A DNA stretch of 53,399 bases. Source: Bradyrhizobium jicamae (lineage in GTDB: Bacteria; Pseudomonadota; Alphaproteobacteria; Rhizobiales; Xanthobacteraceae). The stretch lies in assembly GCF_001440395.1 (NCBI RefSeq), contig NZ_LLXZ01000001.1:1-53399 (forward strand). The letters run 5' to 3'. Shown here piece after piece: positions 40,834 through 48,157 of this stretch. Position 1 is the first letter of the stretch. The number at the start of each line of letters is the position of its first letter. A model generated the notes under the pieces. It had not been told where the DNA came from. It saw nothing but the letters and a program-made list of their open reading frames with translations, and did no database searches. The translations under genes and the position numbers were made by a program.

Positions 40834-42807
40834 TCAAATCTCGCCCTGGCGAAAACTGCGCGCGGGCGGAACTGACGCTTCCGCCTCATCACGGAGAACG
40901 GCAAAGAGCTCGGCCCGCGCCGTTTCCAAACGGTCTAACTCTTCTATCGCAGTAATCAGTTTGACCTTAAGGTCGCTACCGGCGAAGCTTGGATCACGCC
41001 CCTGCTCGACACGAACATCCATTGGCAGATGTTTCGGAGGGTCTTGCACCGGTAGAACCATTCCGAGCTTTGCCCAATCGCTGATCATCTTATTAAGACG
41101 AGCATAGTAATCGGGTCCTCGAACGTCGCGAAGCCAGTCTACCCGCAGCATGAAATGCTTTTGCGCCTGGACCGGCCATTTTGAAAAATCTATGCGTGCT
41201 GCGCGCTCATAATTTGCTGTGGCCAGAACTTGGTCAGGAACGCGAGCACCCCAAAACGTCGGCATCGAAAGAAATGTTGTAGGAAAATAGTCTGCTGAAG
41301 AATTACACGATGTACCATCGGTTTGCCAGGGTACGCCCATGAATCGCGTCAAGGCTCCCGCGGTGACGCCGTCAAACGGACCGTTAGCACCAACGCAAAC
41401 AGCGGGCGTCAATTCGGGGCCGTAGTCCTGCTCAGCTGGGCCATCGCCAGGTAAGACTTTGAGCCGATAAGCGCCTGCCCAAAGCCGGGGGAGGCGCATA
41501 ACCCAGGTGATTTCGATGCCAGGATGGAATGGGCCCCCAAGACAATCATGGAGGGCGGCGCGCTCGAGATGTGCGACTTGATCTCTAGGCGATAGGGCAG
41601 AAAAGTGGGGTGGCGTAGGAATCGAAGCGGGCCAATCCTCCGTGAAATCGCCCTCTGCCCAGCGACGCAGGTGATCGTACTGCGTCTGAGTGACCGCGAG
41701 ATGTCCCGTGGCGTGGGCGGGCTTTGTTGGCGGGTCCCACAGAGTATCTACGCCGTCCCCATAGATCTGGGGAATCTTTGGCTCAACAAGATCCCCGCGT
41801 GCGTTTGGATTGCGGAACAGTCTGAAGACAACCCGTCGCCATTCCTCATTAGTGTTCGCGCCATCCTGTAGTTTGTCGATGATGGTCGGATCACGTGCAT
41901 CGATTGGAGATCCATGTCCGTGCGCAACAAAAAGGCCGTGGTTGACCCACTGCAGGCGGGTGAGTCGGTCGAAAATTGGCCAGATGTCGTTGGTGAATGA
42001 TGTCGTAGTAATCTTGGGAAGCCATCCCTCATCCTGAAAAGTTTCACGAACGACGTCATCCATCGTAACTAGGCCCGTGAGACCTGGAGCGTAATTTGGT
42101 GGCGTAACCGCCACATAACCCGGCTCTGCCTCAATGCTCTGACCGGCTGCGAAAGTCACAGTCGCCCGGACGGGACCGTCAGAGATATCGTCATGCCAGC
42201 CCACATTATTGGCGAAGGTTAGGGGGATTAACCCCTTTCGGAAGGGAGCTGCAGCGCCGTGACCTCCAAGGAACAGCAAGCGGCCTTCGGAATCCGTACG
42301 CAATTCCCCTAAGGGGACGATTTTGCGCCAAAACGTCCCATCGCCGAAAATTATGGGTTGGGCATTTGCACCCTCGATGGAGAGCGGTGTTGGCACGATG
42401 TCTAGGCTGCTTCGTCCACCAGGGATGGAAACGTCGCGGTTGCGCTTGAGTGCCGGTTTGCTCAGGCCATCCGGCAGATCCATGGCCTGATTAAACTCGT
42501 ACCACCCCGCCTTGAGGTTAGCGACGGCAATACGCCATTCGATGCGCGCGTGGTCGGCCGTGATTTCCGCGACACTTCCATCCTTGAAGTGAGCATAAAC
42601 GCGGAACCTTGCGGCTTGCCGCTTGATGCTTCCATCAGCCGTCCGGAAATGCTCAGCATATACTGCAGGCGACCCGTCCGGAAGTGTAGACCAACCACCG
42701 ATTACCTCGGGGCCGACGATATAATCTTCAGGTCCCCTGGCGTTGCCGATGCGGGCGATTCCAAGCGGCGGATAAACCTTGATTACGTCGATCAGACTTG
42801 GATCCAT
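40834..42807 (-). CDS. LodA/GoxA-family CTQ-dependent amino-acid oxidase
   Basis: 657 residues from ATG 42807 (MDPSLIDVIKVYPPLGIARI); an ATG at 42846 adds 13. The YPPLGIARIGN start, FRVYAHFKDG and the C-terminal region are typical of LodA-like quinoproteins. Known members oxidise lysine or glycine with O2, giving aldehyde/keto product, NH3 and H2O2, using cysteine tryptophylquinone. Candidate cofactor residues (numbering from ATG 42807): Trp519 in PTFWGARVPDQVL, with Cys501 (WQTDGTSCNSS) or Cys471 (TPAVCVGANG). No signal peptide. Substrate cannot be read. The lodB-like gene follows at once, so the pair is co-translated. Confidence 0.88.
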   Translation of the reverse strand: MDPSLIDVIKVYPPLGIARIGNARGPEDYIVGPEVIGGWSTLPDGSPAVYAEHFRTADGSIKRQAARFRVYAHFKDGSVAEITADHARIEWRIAVANLKAGWYEFNQAMDLPDGLSKPALKRNRDVSIPGGRSSLDIVPTPLSIEGANAQPIIFGDGTFWRKIVPLGELRTDSEGRLLFLGGHGAAAPFRKGLIPLTFANNVGWHDDISDGPVRATVTFAAGQSIEAEPGYVAVTPPNYAPGLTGLVTMDDVVRETFQDEGWLPKITTTSFTNDIWPIFDRLTRLQWVNHGLFVAHGHGSPIDARDPTIIDKLQDGANTNEEWRRVVFRLFRNPNARGDLVEPKIPQIYGDGVDTLWDPPTKPAHATGHLAVTQTQYDHLRRWAEGDFTEDWPASIPTPPHFSALSPRDQVAHLERAALHDCLGGPFHPGIEITWVMRLPRLWAGAYRLKVLPGDGPAEQDYGPELTPAVCVGANGPFDGVTAGALTRFMGVPWQTDGTSCNSSADYFPTTFLSMPTFWGARVPDQVLATANYERAARIDFSKWPVQAQKHFMLRVDWLRDVRGPDYYARLNKMISDWAKLGMVLPVQDPPKHLPMDVRVEQGRDPSFAGSDLKVKLITAIEELDRLETARAELFAVLRDEAEASVPPARSFRQGEI

Positions 42808-42976
42808 GGCGTGTCTCAAATTCTTTGATGAAAAAGATGAGAACAATCTGTCTAACGCCCAGAGGCTGTCACGATTCGCATCGCTCCAAACACCTTTGAG
42901 GAGCCCAATCGAAAAATTTTGTTAGCCCCATTGGTCGCTGAATCTTTCAGCCCAGTGTCCTCGCCTCGCCTTGTTA

Positions 42977-44581
42977 TCAGCACCCCTCAAACTTATGTGG
43001 GGCATTCCCACTTGGTAGCTGCACTGGAATATCCTTACATAGGTTGGCTGGCTCCGTTTTCGGATCCGTCAACCCTTGCTCTATGAAAGCGACCAGGGCA
43101 TCTATTTCAGTGGATGAAAGCTGTATCGGGTTCGCTATCTTTGGCGAGAGATCCTGAAGGACCAGATGTTTCGGCCCCATGTTGCGGATGTCGGCCGCAA
43201 CCTTTTCCGTATCGGCCGAGTAAGACTGCATCGACTTTCGAACGTCGAGATGGTGGACGACCGCACTCCTGATGGACGTGAATGTGCCGTTGTGCATGAA
43301 TGTCTTTTGACGAGCGATATTGCGCAGCGGCGACGTTCTGAACTTATATTTAGCTGAAGGATCTTCCTTTAAGATATCGGCTAGCCCGACATCACCGGTA
43401 TTGAAATCAAAGACCACATTGCCAGTCTCATGCTTGATAAACTGACCGCCGACACCAGGAAATAAGGGCGGAACTCCTATGTTGTGATTTTCAAAGTCAC
43501 TGAACATTTCGTTCGACTGTCCCGCGACCGCGTGGCATCCGACGCACTGGCCTTTGCCAAAAAAGATCAGCGCACCTTCTTTCGCCTGGGCTGACATTGC
43601 CGTTCGGTCACCGCGAGCGAACCGATCGAGGGGAGCATCAGCCATAGTAAGGCTAAACTGAAACTCGGCGAGGGCTGTTCCAATCATGCCGAAGCTGATT
43701 GCCTTTCCTGCCGATTCAGGGAATGCCTTGGCAAAACGATCTTTGTAAGCAGAGTTTTGAACCTTCTCCAGCACTTGAGTCCGGATCGCTTCGTTGCGGG
43801 ATCCATTGAAGTCGGGATCTGGAAGTTTGTCTCCATCATTGACGTTGCTCATCGGTGCAATGCGCATTGCATTGATCGTCCTTGCTTCGGACTTTGATAC
43901 GGGCGCTGGCAACCTACTTACGGCCTTGCTATCCACCAGGACGAAATCACCACCGAATCGAGAAAACGCTACAACTTGCCCCTCCGCTCCTCTAAAGCCC
44001 GCCATTTCCGGCATTTCGGTCGAAGGTATATGGCCTTGAGCAGCGAGGAGACTCTTCACAGTTTGATCGTGGGCTCCAAATTTCTCGGAGCCTTCGGGAC
44101 TCGGAAATAGAAACCCCTTGCTGTTGTCGAAGGGGTTGCCACTTAGCGAACTAAAGCGACCATTCCACATCAATTTTGGATAGAAAGCGGTATTAACGAG
44201 GATCGGACTGCGGCGCTGATTTCTAGGTCCCTTTCGTCCCTCTCCGACGATGTCGTTATTGTCGACACCGATCGCAATTGATTGAGTATCGCCATACGCA
44301 CGTTGAGGAGCATGGCAACCAGAACAGCTGTTATCTCCGTGCAAGGCTAGGATTTTGTCAAAGAACAGGTCACGCCCCAGCAGCACCTTTTCCTGGTCGA
44401 GGGTCGGGAGCTTGTCTTTAATTCGGCCCGTGAACCCGGCTGCCTTAAGGGCGGCGTCTAACCTGCTATCCAGATCCGCGGGAGACTGCGCATGCAACGC
44501 AACGATGCCGGAAAAACTCAGCGCGCTCGCAATTGAAATTGCGAGAGTTGCGCCAAAACGACGCCTGGAATCTGCAAACAT
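42977..44581 (-). CDS. MauG-like di-haem cytochrome c peroxidase, long form
   Basis: 534 residues with a signal peptide (about 8-33). Two haem-binding motifs: CSGCH at 86-90 and CVGCH at 346-350. The cytochrome-c-peroxidase/MauG core is marked by LGRDLFFDKILALHGDNSC, NTAFYPKLMWNGRFSSL and FRTSPLRNIARQKTFMHNG. Periplasmic. Members either reduce H2O2 or, like MauG, oxidise protein tryptophan. It lies 169 bases upstream of the LodA-like gene on the same strand. Confidence 0.9.
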   Translation of the reverse strand: MFADSRRRFGATLAISIASALSFSGIVALHAQSPADLDSRLDAALKAAGFTGRIKDKLPTLDQEKVLLGRDLFFDKILALHGDNSCSGCHAPQRAYGDTQSIAIGVDNNDIVGEGRKGPRNQRRSPILVNTAFYPKLMWNGRFSSLSGNPFDNSKGFLFPSPEGSEKFGAHDQTVKSLLAAQGHIPSTEMPEMAGFRGAEGQVVAFSRFGGDFVLVDSKAVSRLPAPVSKSEARTINAMRIAPMSNVNDGDKLPDPDFNGSRNEAIRTQVLEKVQNSAYKDRFAKAFPESAGKAISFGMIGTALAEFQFSLTMADAPLDRFARGDRTAMSAQAKEGALIFFGKGQCVGCHAVAGQSNEMFSDFENHNIGVPPLFPGVGGQFIKHETGNVVFDFNTGDVGLADILKEDPSAKYKFRTSPLRNIARQKTFMHNGTFTSIRSAVVHHLDVRKSMQSYSADTEKVAADIRNMGPKHLVLQDLSPKIANPIQLSSTEIDALVAFIEQGLTDPKTEPANLCKDIPVQLPSGNAPHKFEGC

Positions 44582-44773
44582 TCGATTCCCTCCTGAAAAT
44601 TCATAAGTGCAATCTGGAGAAATTCTACCTCAAATAAACACCAAAACAAGGGGGGTGATGCCACCCTTGAAGGCACTTTTTAATAGACCGAAGCCCAGAC
44701 GAGAGAGGGGTCCCGAAAAGCCATACACCTCATTCGCTATGCGCATCCTGGAGGGGAAAAGCCGCAGCGCCCG

Positions 44774-45736
44774 CTAGCGCGAGCATGGCAGCTGATAGCG
44801 GACGTCTACAAGTGTGCACAAGAATTCAATTATGTCGTGCTTCTCCGCGGGGGTGAGGTTGAGGGGTGCAGAGCCTCGCCTACCCCGGTCATAAAAATCG
44901 ATTACCTCACGTAAGCTCCTAAAGGAACCGTCGTGCATGTAGGGTGCCGTGATTGCGGAATTCACTAGTGATGGCGTCCGAAAGGCATGAAGATTTTCGG
45001 TGCCGGGCTGGATATCGCCTCTTCCGTAGTCGAAGCCAAGACTATACGAGTCGGCTCCCGTTGCTTGCAAAATGATCTGTCGTCGCGGCAATCCAATGTC
45101 ATGAAAAAGATTATCGGTGAAGAGAGGAGGCGCGTGGCATTCGGAGCAACCTGCCTTACCAGTGAACAGCGCAAACCCAGCTTCTGCGGCTCTAGGTAAC
45201 GTAAGCCCTTTTCGGACGATTTCTTCGAATTTGGTCTCTTTCGTAGCGACCACCTCCAACAAATACCGCTCCAAGGAGTATGCGACATACTCGGCTGCGG
45301 ATGTCTTGGCCTTGGCCGCGGCGGCTTCAAAATCTATCTTCAATAATGGTTCCGTAGAAAGGTATCTTTGCAGACTTGCCTCTGTTGCGCCCACCTCTTG
45401 TTGGCTGAGCAGCGGCTCGAGAATCTGCTGCTTTAAGCTCGCGTGGCGACCGTCCCATGTGAACGAGGTGTGGCGGTTGACGTTTAGAAGAGACGGAGCA
45501 TTGCGCCGAAGAACAATTATTCTAGCAAGTGACCTTTCATATCCGTCTTGAAAAGCGCGATTTGGATCGTGACAAGAGCTGCAAGCTAGGCCGGGAGACT
45601 TGCCCAACAGCTTACTTTGGAACAGCAACTCCCCAATCTGCACTTCTGTGCTTTCGCTCGAGTGAACGAGAACAAGGGATATGGCAAAGGCGCAAAGCAG
45701 CGCCTTTGTTGTTCTCTGTTTATCAAGTCCGCCCAA
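44774..45736 (-). CDS. MauG-like di-haem cytochrome c peroxidase, short form
   Basis: 320 residues; TTG start at 45736, signal peptide about 9-29. Haem motifs CSSCH (52-56) and CSECH (197-201), with NRAFQDGYERSLARI, SFTWDGRHASLKQQILEPLL and FRTPSLVNSAITAPYMHDGS. It is a separate family member, not a duplicate of the long one. It starts 12 bases after the preceding gene, indicating an operon. A GGGTG/CACCC hairpin (44653-44666) in the 192-base gap to the long form may separate transcripts. Confidence 0.9.
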   Translation of the reverse strand: MGGLDKQRTTKALLCAFAISLVLVHSSESTEVQIGELLFQSKLLGKSPGLACSSCHDPNRAFQDGYERSLARIIVLRRNAPSLLNVNRHTSFTWDGRHASLKQQILEPLLSQQEVGATEASLQRYLSTEPLLKIDFEAAAAKAKTSAAEYVAYSLERYLLEVVATKETKFEEIVRKGLTLPRAAEAGFALFTGKAGCSECHAPPLFTDNLFHDIGLPRRQIILQATGADSYSLGFDYGRGDIQPGTENLHAFRTPSLVNSAITAPYMHDGSFRSLREVIDFYDRGRRGSAPLNLTPAEKHDIIEFLCTLVDVRYQLPCSR

Positions 45737-45748
45737 AGCTCTTGGACC

Positions 45749-46096
45749 TTATGCGGCGGATCCAATTGGCCAAGAAGCCGAGAGGGGATAGATCCCGTTC
45801 TTCATCGATGATGCAGCAGCTGTCGGATCTACCTTATGCAGCAGTTGAGTTGTTCCATACTTTGGATCTACCACCCGGATCGTCGTTCCAGCAGGGACGG
45901 AGAACTCGAAGGCCCCCTGAGCGTTGGTTTCCCCTAGCGAGGTATTGGTCTCGTGATTGAATACTTTGGCTCCCGCAACTGGCGCCAAGTCCGAATAGAC
46001 TATGTTCAGCCTTACCTTGACAGCAGCCGCTGATTGACCAAATGCCGGCACTGCCAGGGCTACAAAGGAAGCTAGGACACACAGCAATCGTTTCAT
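45749..46096 (-). CDS. Secreted protein with carboxypeptidase-regulatory-like fold
   Basis: 115 residues: signal peptide (MKRLLCVLASFVALAVPAFG, cut near QSA), then one beta-sandwich domain with APVAGAKVFNHETNTSLGET and QGAFEFSVPAGTTIRVVDPK, typical of CarboxypepD_reg-like domains. Probably periplasmic. First gene of the minus-strand oxidase set. An inverted repeat CATAAG/CTTATA at about 46108-46127 lies just upstream and could be an operator. Confidence 0.78.
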   Translation of the reverse strand: MKRLLCVLASFVALAVPAFGQSAAAVKVRLNIVYSDLAPVAGAKVFNHETNTSLGETNAQGAFEFSVPAGTTIRVVDPKYGTTQLLHKVDPTAAASSMKNGIYPLSASWPIGSAA

Positions 46097-46379
46097 CGTT
46101 ATACTCCCATAAGTTGAAACGCTTATAGGTTGAGAGATTTAAGTCAGCTGTCAAGAGGTGGCCGCAGTTTCACGGTGTTCTCCTGCTCGGCCTCATCCCT
46201 GATGAGGCATATGGCCGGGTAAGTTTGGATTGACGGAAATCGGTATGAGAGGTCGATGTCTCTGAATACGGCGCGGATGGTCGGCAGATGGGGTCTAATT
46301 GTTGACCTAACTATCTAACCCCGTGAAGGTAGTGCCGATCCCGATAGCATTCGTTAGCCTCTTAGGGCTCTGTGGGGGT
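46097..46379. other. Intergenic region with hairpin, upstream of the minus-strand oxidase operon
   Basis: Contains a perfect hairpin GCCTCATC-CCT-GATGAGGC (46190-46208) and the CATAAG/CTTATA inverted repeat near the operon start. The promoter of the minus-strand set should lie here. No gene seen. Confidence 0.45.
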
Positions 46380-46556
46380 TTAACCGCGCTGCCCCCAGAG
46401 AATGACGGCGGCACCGATTATACAGATGTATGCGCCCGCGATATCCCAGCGATCCGGGCGCGCGCTCTCACAGCCAGACAAGCAACACTACAATGTAGAT
46501 GCCGCCGTAGGTGGCGTACGCGCGCCCCGCTGCCGCCGTCTTGACCAGCCTCAGCT
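46380..46556 (-). pseudogene. Broken YnfA (UPF0060) membrane protein gene
   Basis: Reading the minus strand from 46556: [19 protein letters not shown] followed by a TGA, then after a frame change [20 protein letters not shown] and AVILWGQRG before a stop at 46380-46382. These two pieces are the C-terminal half of YnfA-type small multidrug-resistance-like proteins. The N-terminal half is missing and a few bases around the TGA are lost. A decayed passenger gene of the island. Confidence 0.7.
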
Positions 46557-46765
46557 AGAGTAGGTATGCGCACACCACTCTTTTGGACGGCGATTCGGGT
46601 CCGTTAGTCCATGACGGCTTCGTCGGCACCTTATTCATTGCAAGCCAGCCGATGAATCCCTCGGGTTTGCCAGTCCTTGACGGACTTCAATTAGAACGCA
46701 TTCCGTCAGATGAAAGCTATGTTGCGCCGCGGCAGCATCTCGACCACCCGTATCGGCCTACTCCC

Positions 46766-47149
46766 TTATTCGAAACGATAAGTGGAATCTCCGCGGTCGG
46801 TTGATATGACGACTTTCACAGGGTTGCACGCCGTGACCCCGTATAGTCCTAGACCAATTCGTTGGGTCTCGCCCAGCACCATTGGTGCACCGTCCTTTTT
46901 TGGAATGGCATTCGAGAGATTTACGCACTTTGGATCGTCGTTCATCAAGACGCTTTTGACGATGATGGGCTTTTCTTCTCGTGACTGGACGTTCAGGATA
47001 TCGTAGCGCGCGTTGTTCGGTGAAATGCGCGTTTGCTCTATCCAGACCTTGAAATCGGGAGGACCATCCAAGAATCGCATCGCTTCGGGATGCTGCGCCG
47101 CGTAAATTACGCCGCCCGCTATTACAAGCACGAAGAAGTACCGAAACAT
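46766..47149 (-). CDS. Small secreted or membrane-anchored protein of unknown function
   Basis: 127 residues from ATG 47149 (MFRYFFVLVIAGGVIYAAQH), with an N-terminal hydrophobic helix acting as anchor or signal. The remainder looks like a single beta-rich domain (FKVWIEQTRISPNNARYDIL, GETQRIGLGLYGVTACNPVK) with two Cys (CVNLS, ACNPV) that could pair. I recognise no family. Divergent from the XRE gene at 47238. Confidence 0.6.
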   Translation of the reverse strand: MFRYFFVLVIAGGVIYAAQHPEAMRFLDGPPDFKVWIEQTRISPNNARYDILNVQSREEKPIIVKSVLMNDDPKCVNLSNAIPKKDGAPMVLGETQRIGLGLYGVTACNPVKVVISTDRGDSTYRFE

Positions 47150-47237
47150 TCTCTGCCCCACTAGTCTAGGTCGCCTCAATGCCGTTTGAGGCTTTAAAGC
47201 CGTGGGCTAATAAACCACAGGCTGGTCGGGTCCGTAC

Positions 47238-47471
47238 ATGGACTTTCGCCAACTTTTTGCGACGAACCTTCGCCGCCTCCGACACGAGAGGAAGGTCTCG
47301 CAGGAGCAGCTGGCCCACGATGCAGGGATAGATCGGGCTTATCTCAGCCGGGTCGAACGGGCAGTGACCTACGTTGGGTTGGAGATCATCGAGAAACTGG
47401 CGGCCATCCTGGAGGTGGATCCAGCTGAGTTCTTCCGGCGGCCCACCCGGACCCGCAAGAAGGGCGGTTAG
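47238..47471 (+). CDS. Small XRE-family transcriptional regulator (intact copy)
   Basis: 77 residues, ATG 47238. A single Cro/C1-type helix-turn-helix: NLRRLRHERKVSQEQLAHDA, DRAYLSRVERAV, and the stabilising end LEIIEKLAAILEVDPAEFF. No effector domain. This form is common as many near-copies in Bradyrhizobium genomes. Its upstream DNA, coding region and downstream DNA are repeated in decayed form at 52.1-52.5 kb. Confidence 0.85.
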   Translation: MDFRQLFATNLRRLRHERKVSQEQLAHDAGIDRAYLSRVERAVTYVGLEIIEKLAAILEVDPAEFFRRPTRTRKKGG

Positions 47472-47577
47472 ACTTCTGCCGAGCCCGCCCGCCTCCTCGG
47501 CCCGGTCGAACCCTACATGTCCTAAGTCCAGATCTCAGTTTATGGCCGACCTTCCCAAGGGACGGAGGATGGGGGCT

Positions 47578-47652
47578 ATGCAGAGACGAGAGTTCTTGAA
47601 GGTTGGAGCAGGCTCGGCCGTGGTGGCCTCGGAAGGGGTGAGCGGTTTCTAG
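47578..47652 (+). pseudogene. Truncated Tat-signal gene start
   Basis: Only 24 codons: MQRREFLKVGAGSAVVASEG then VSGF and TAG. RREFLK is a twin-arginine signature followed by a hydrophobic stretch, so this is the signal peptide of an exported protein whose body is gone. An in-frame ATG at 47542 adds 12 residues. The matching fuller gene is at 52,460-53,192. The reading frame ends exactly where an integrase tail begins, marking a recombination joint. Confidence 0.6.
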
Positions 47653-47775
47653 CTCGCGGCCAACACGGGGACGTCCTTCGAGATGCTGGAAGACTTCTAT
47701 GGCAAGAAACGGATGCGCGATCCCCGTATGGCAACAGAACTTACCAAAAGCTGGAAGCGCGAAGATACAAGTTAA
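47653..47775 (+). pseudogene. Tyrosine recombinase (phage-type integrase) C-terminal remnant
   Basis: 41 codons in one frame: LAANTGTSFEMLEDFYGKKR then MRDPRMATELTKSWKREDTS and TAA. The pattern L-A-x-N-x-G-T-S-x-x-M-L-E-x-F-Y-G is the end of tyrosine recombinases with the catalytic Tyr (in FYG). A TAG directly precedes it and no upstream catalytic part (R, HxxR) exists. It is evidence of a lost integrative element. Confidence 0.7.
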
Positions 47776-47860
47776 CCGTTCGCGCAACTACCGTGGGTAG
47801 CCTCAAGCGCATCACAAAAAATCGTGCCTCGAAGAATAAATATGTGGCAGGCTTACGTAT

Positions 47861-48112
47861 CTACGCGGGATGAGCTCACATCACGTCGGCTTGAAACGGG
47901 CAGCGGTTGGTCGTCCAATAGTGGCGCCAGTTTTACTGAGTAAAACGGCTTCCAATGCCAAGCTGTGGCAGTAGCCCATGCTACGAGACTGATTAGGATC
48001 GAGCAACCGGTTAGCCAAGTATCATCAGTTCTCGGAAGGCCATTTCGCTAGTCGTTGGGAAAGGCAAACACTGGCAACCGCTTGCCTGATCTGATCATAG
48101 AAGAGATCAAAT
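47861..48112 (+). repeat. Rep-tail duplication, copy B (Rep gene remnant and following DNA)
   Basis: TRDELTSRRLE here aligns with ARDELTSGRLK of the Rep-like gene at 36.6 kb, so this is the 3' end of a second Rep gene, stopped at a TGA before the palindrome TTTTAC-TGA-GTAAAA (47931-47945). Downstream, CAACCGGTTAGCCAAGTATC, CTCGGAAGGCCATT and CTGATCATAGAAGAGATCA match copy A in order. The upstream 80% of the gene is absent. Confidence 0.8.
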
Positions 48113-48157
48113 ATCTCGAGTTATTCGTCGTTCCTTAGCTAAAGTATGCTCCAATGC

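Noticed and set aside
44220..44240. Possible attachment-site repeat of the tRNA-Ser end (CCCTCTCCG)
   Set aside because: Only 9 bases match, inside an intact di-haem peroxidase gene.
46583..46804. 73-codon plus-strand open frame
   Set aside because: No recognisable sequence, lies beside a pseudogene, and runs into the antisense of the gene at 46766.
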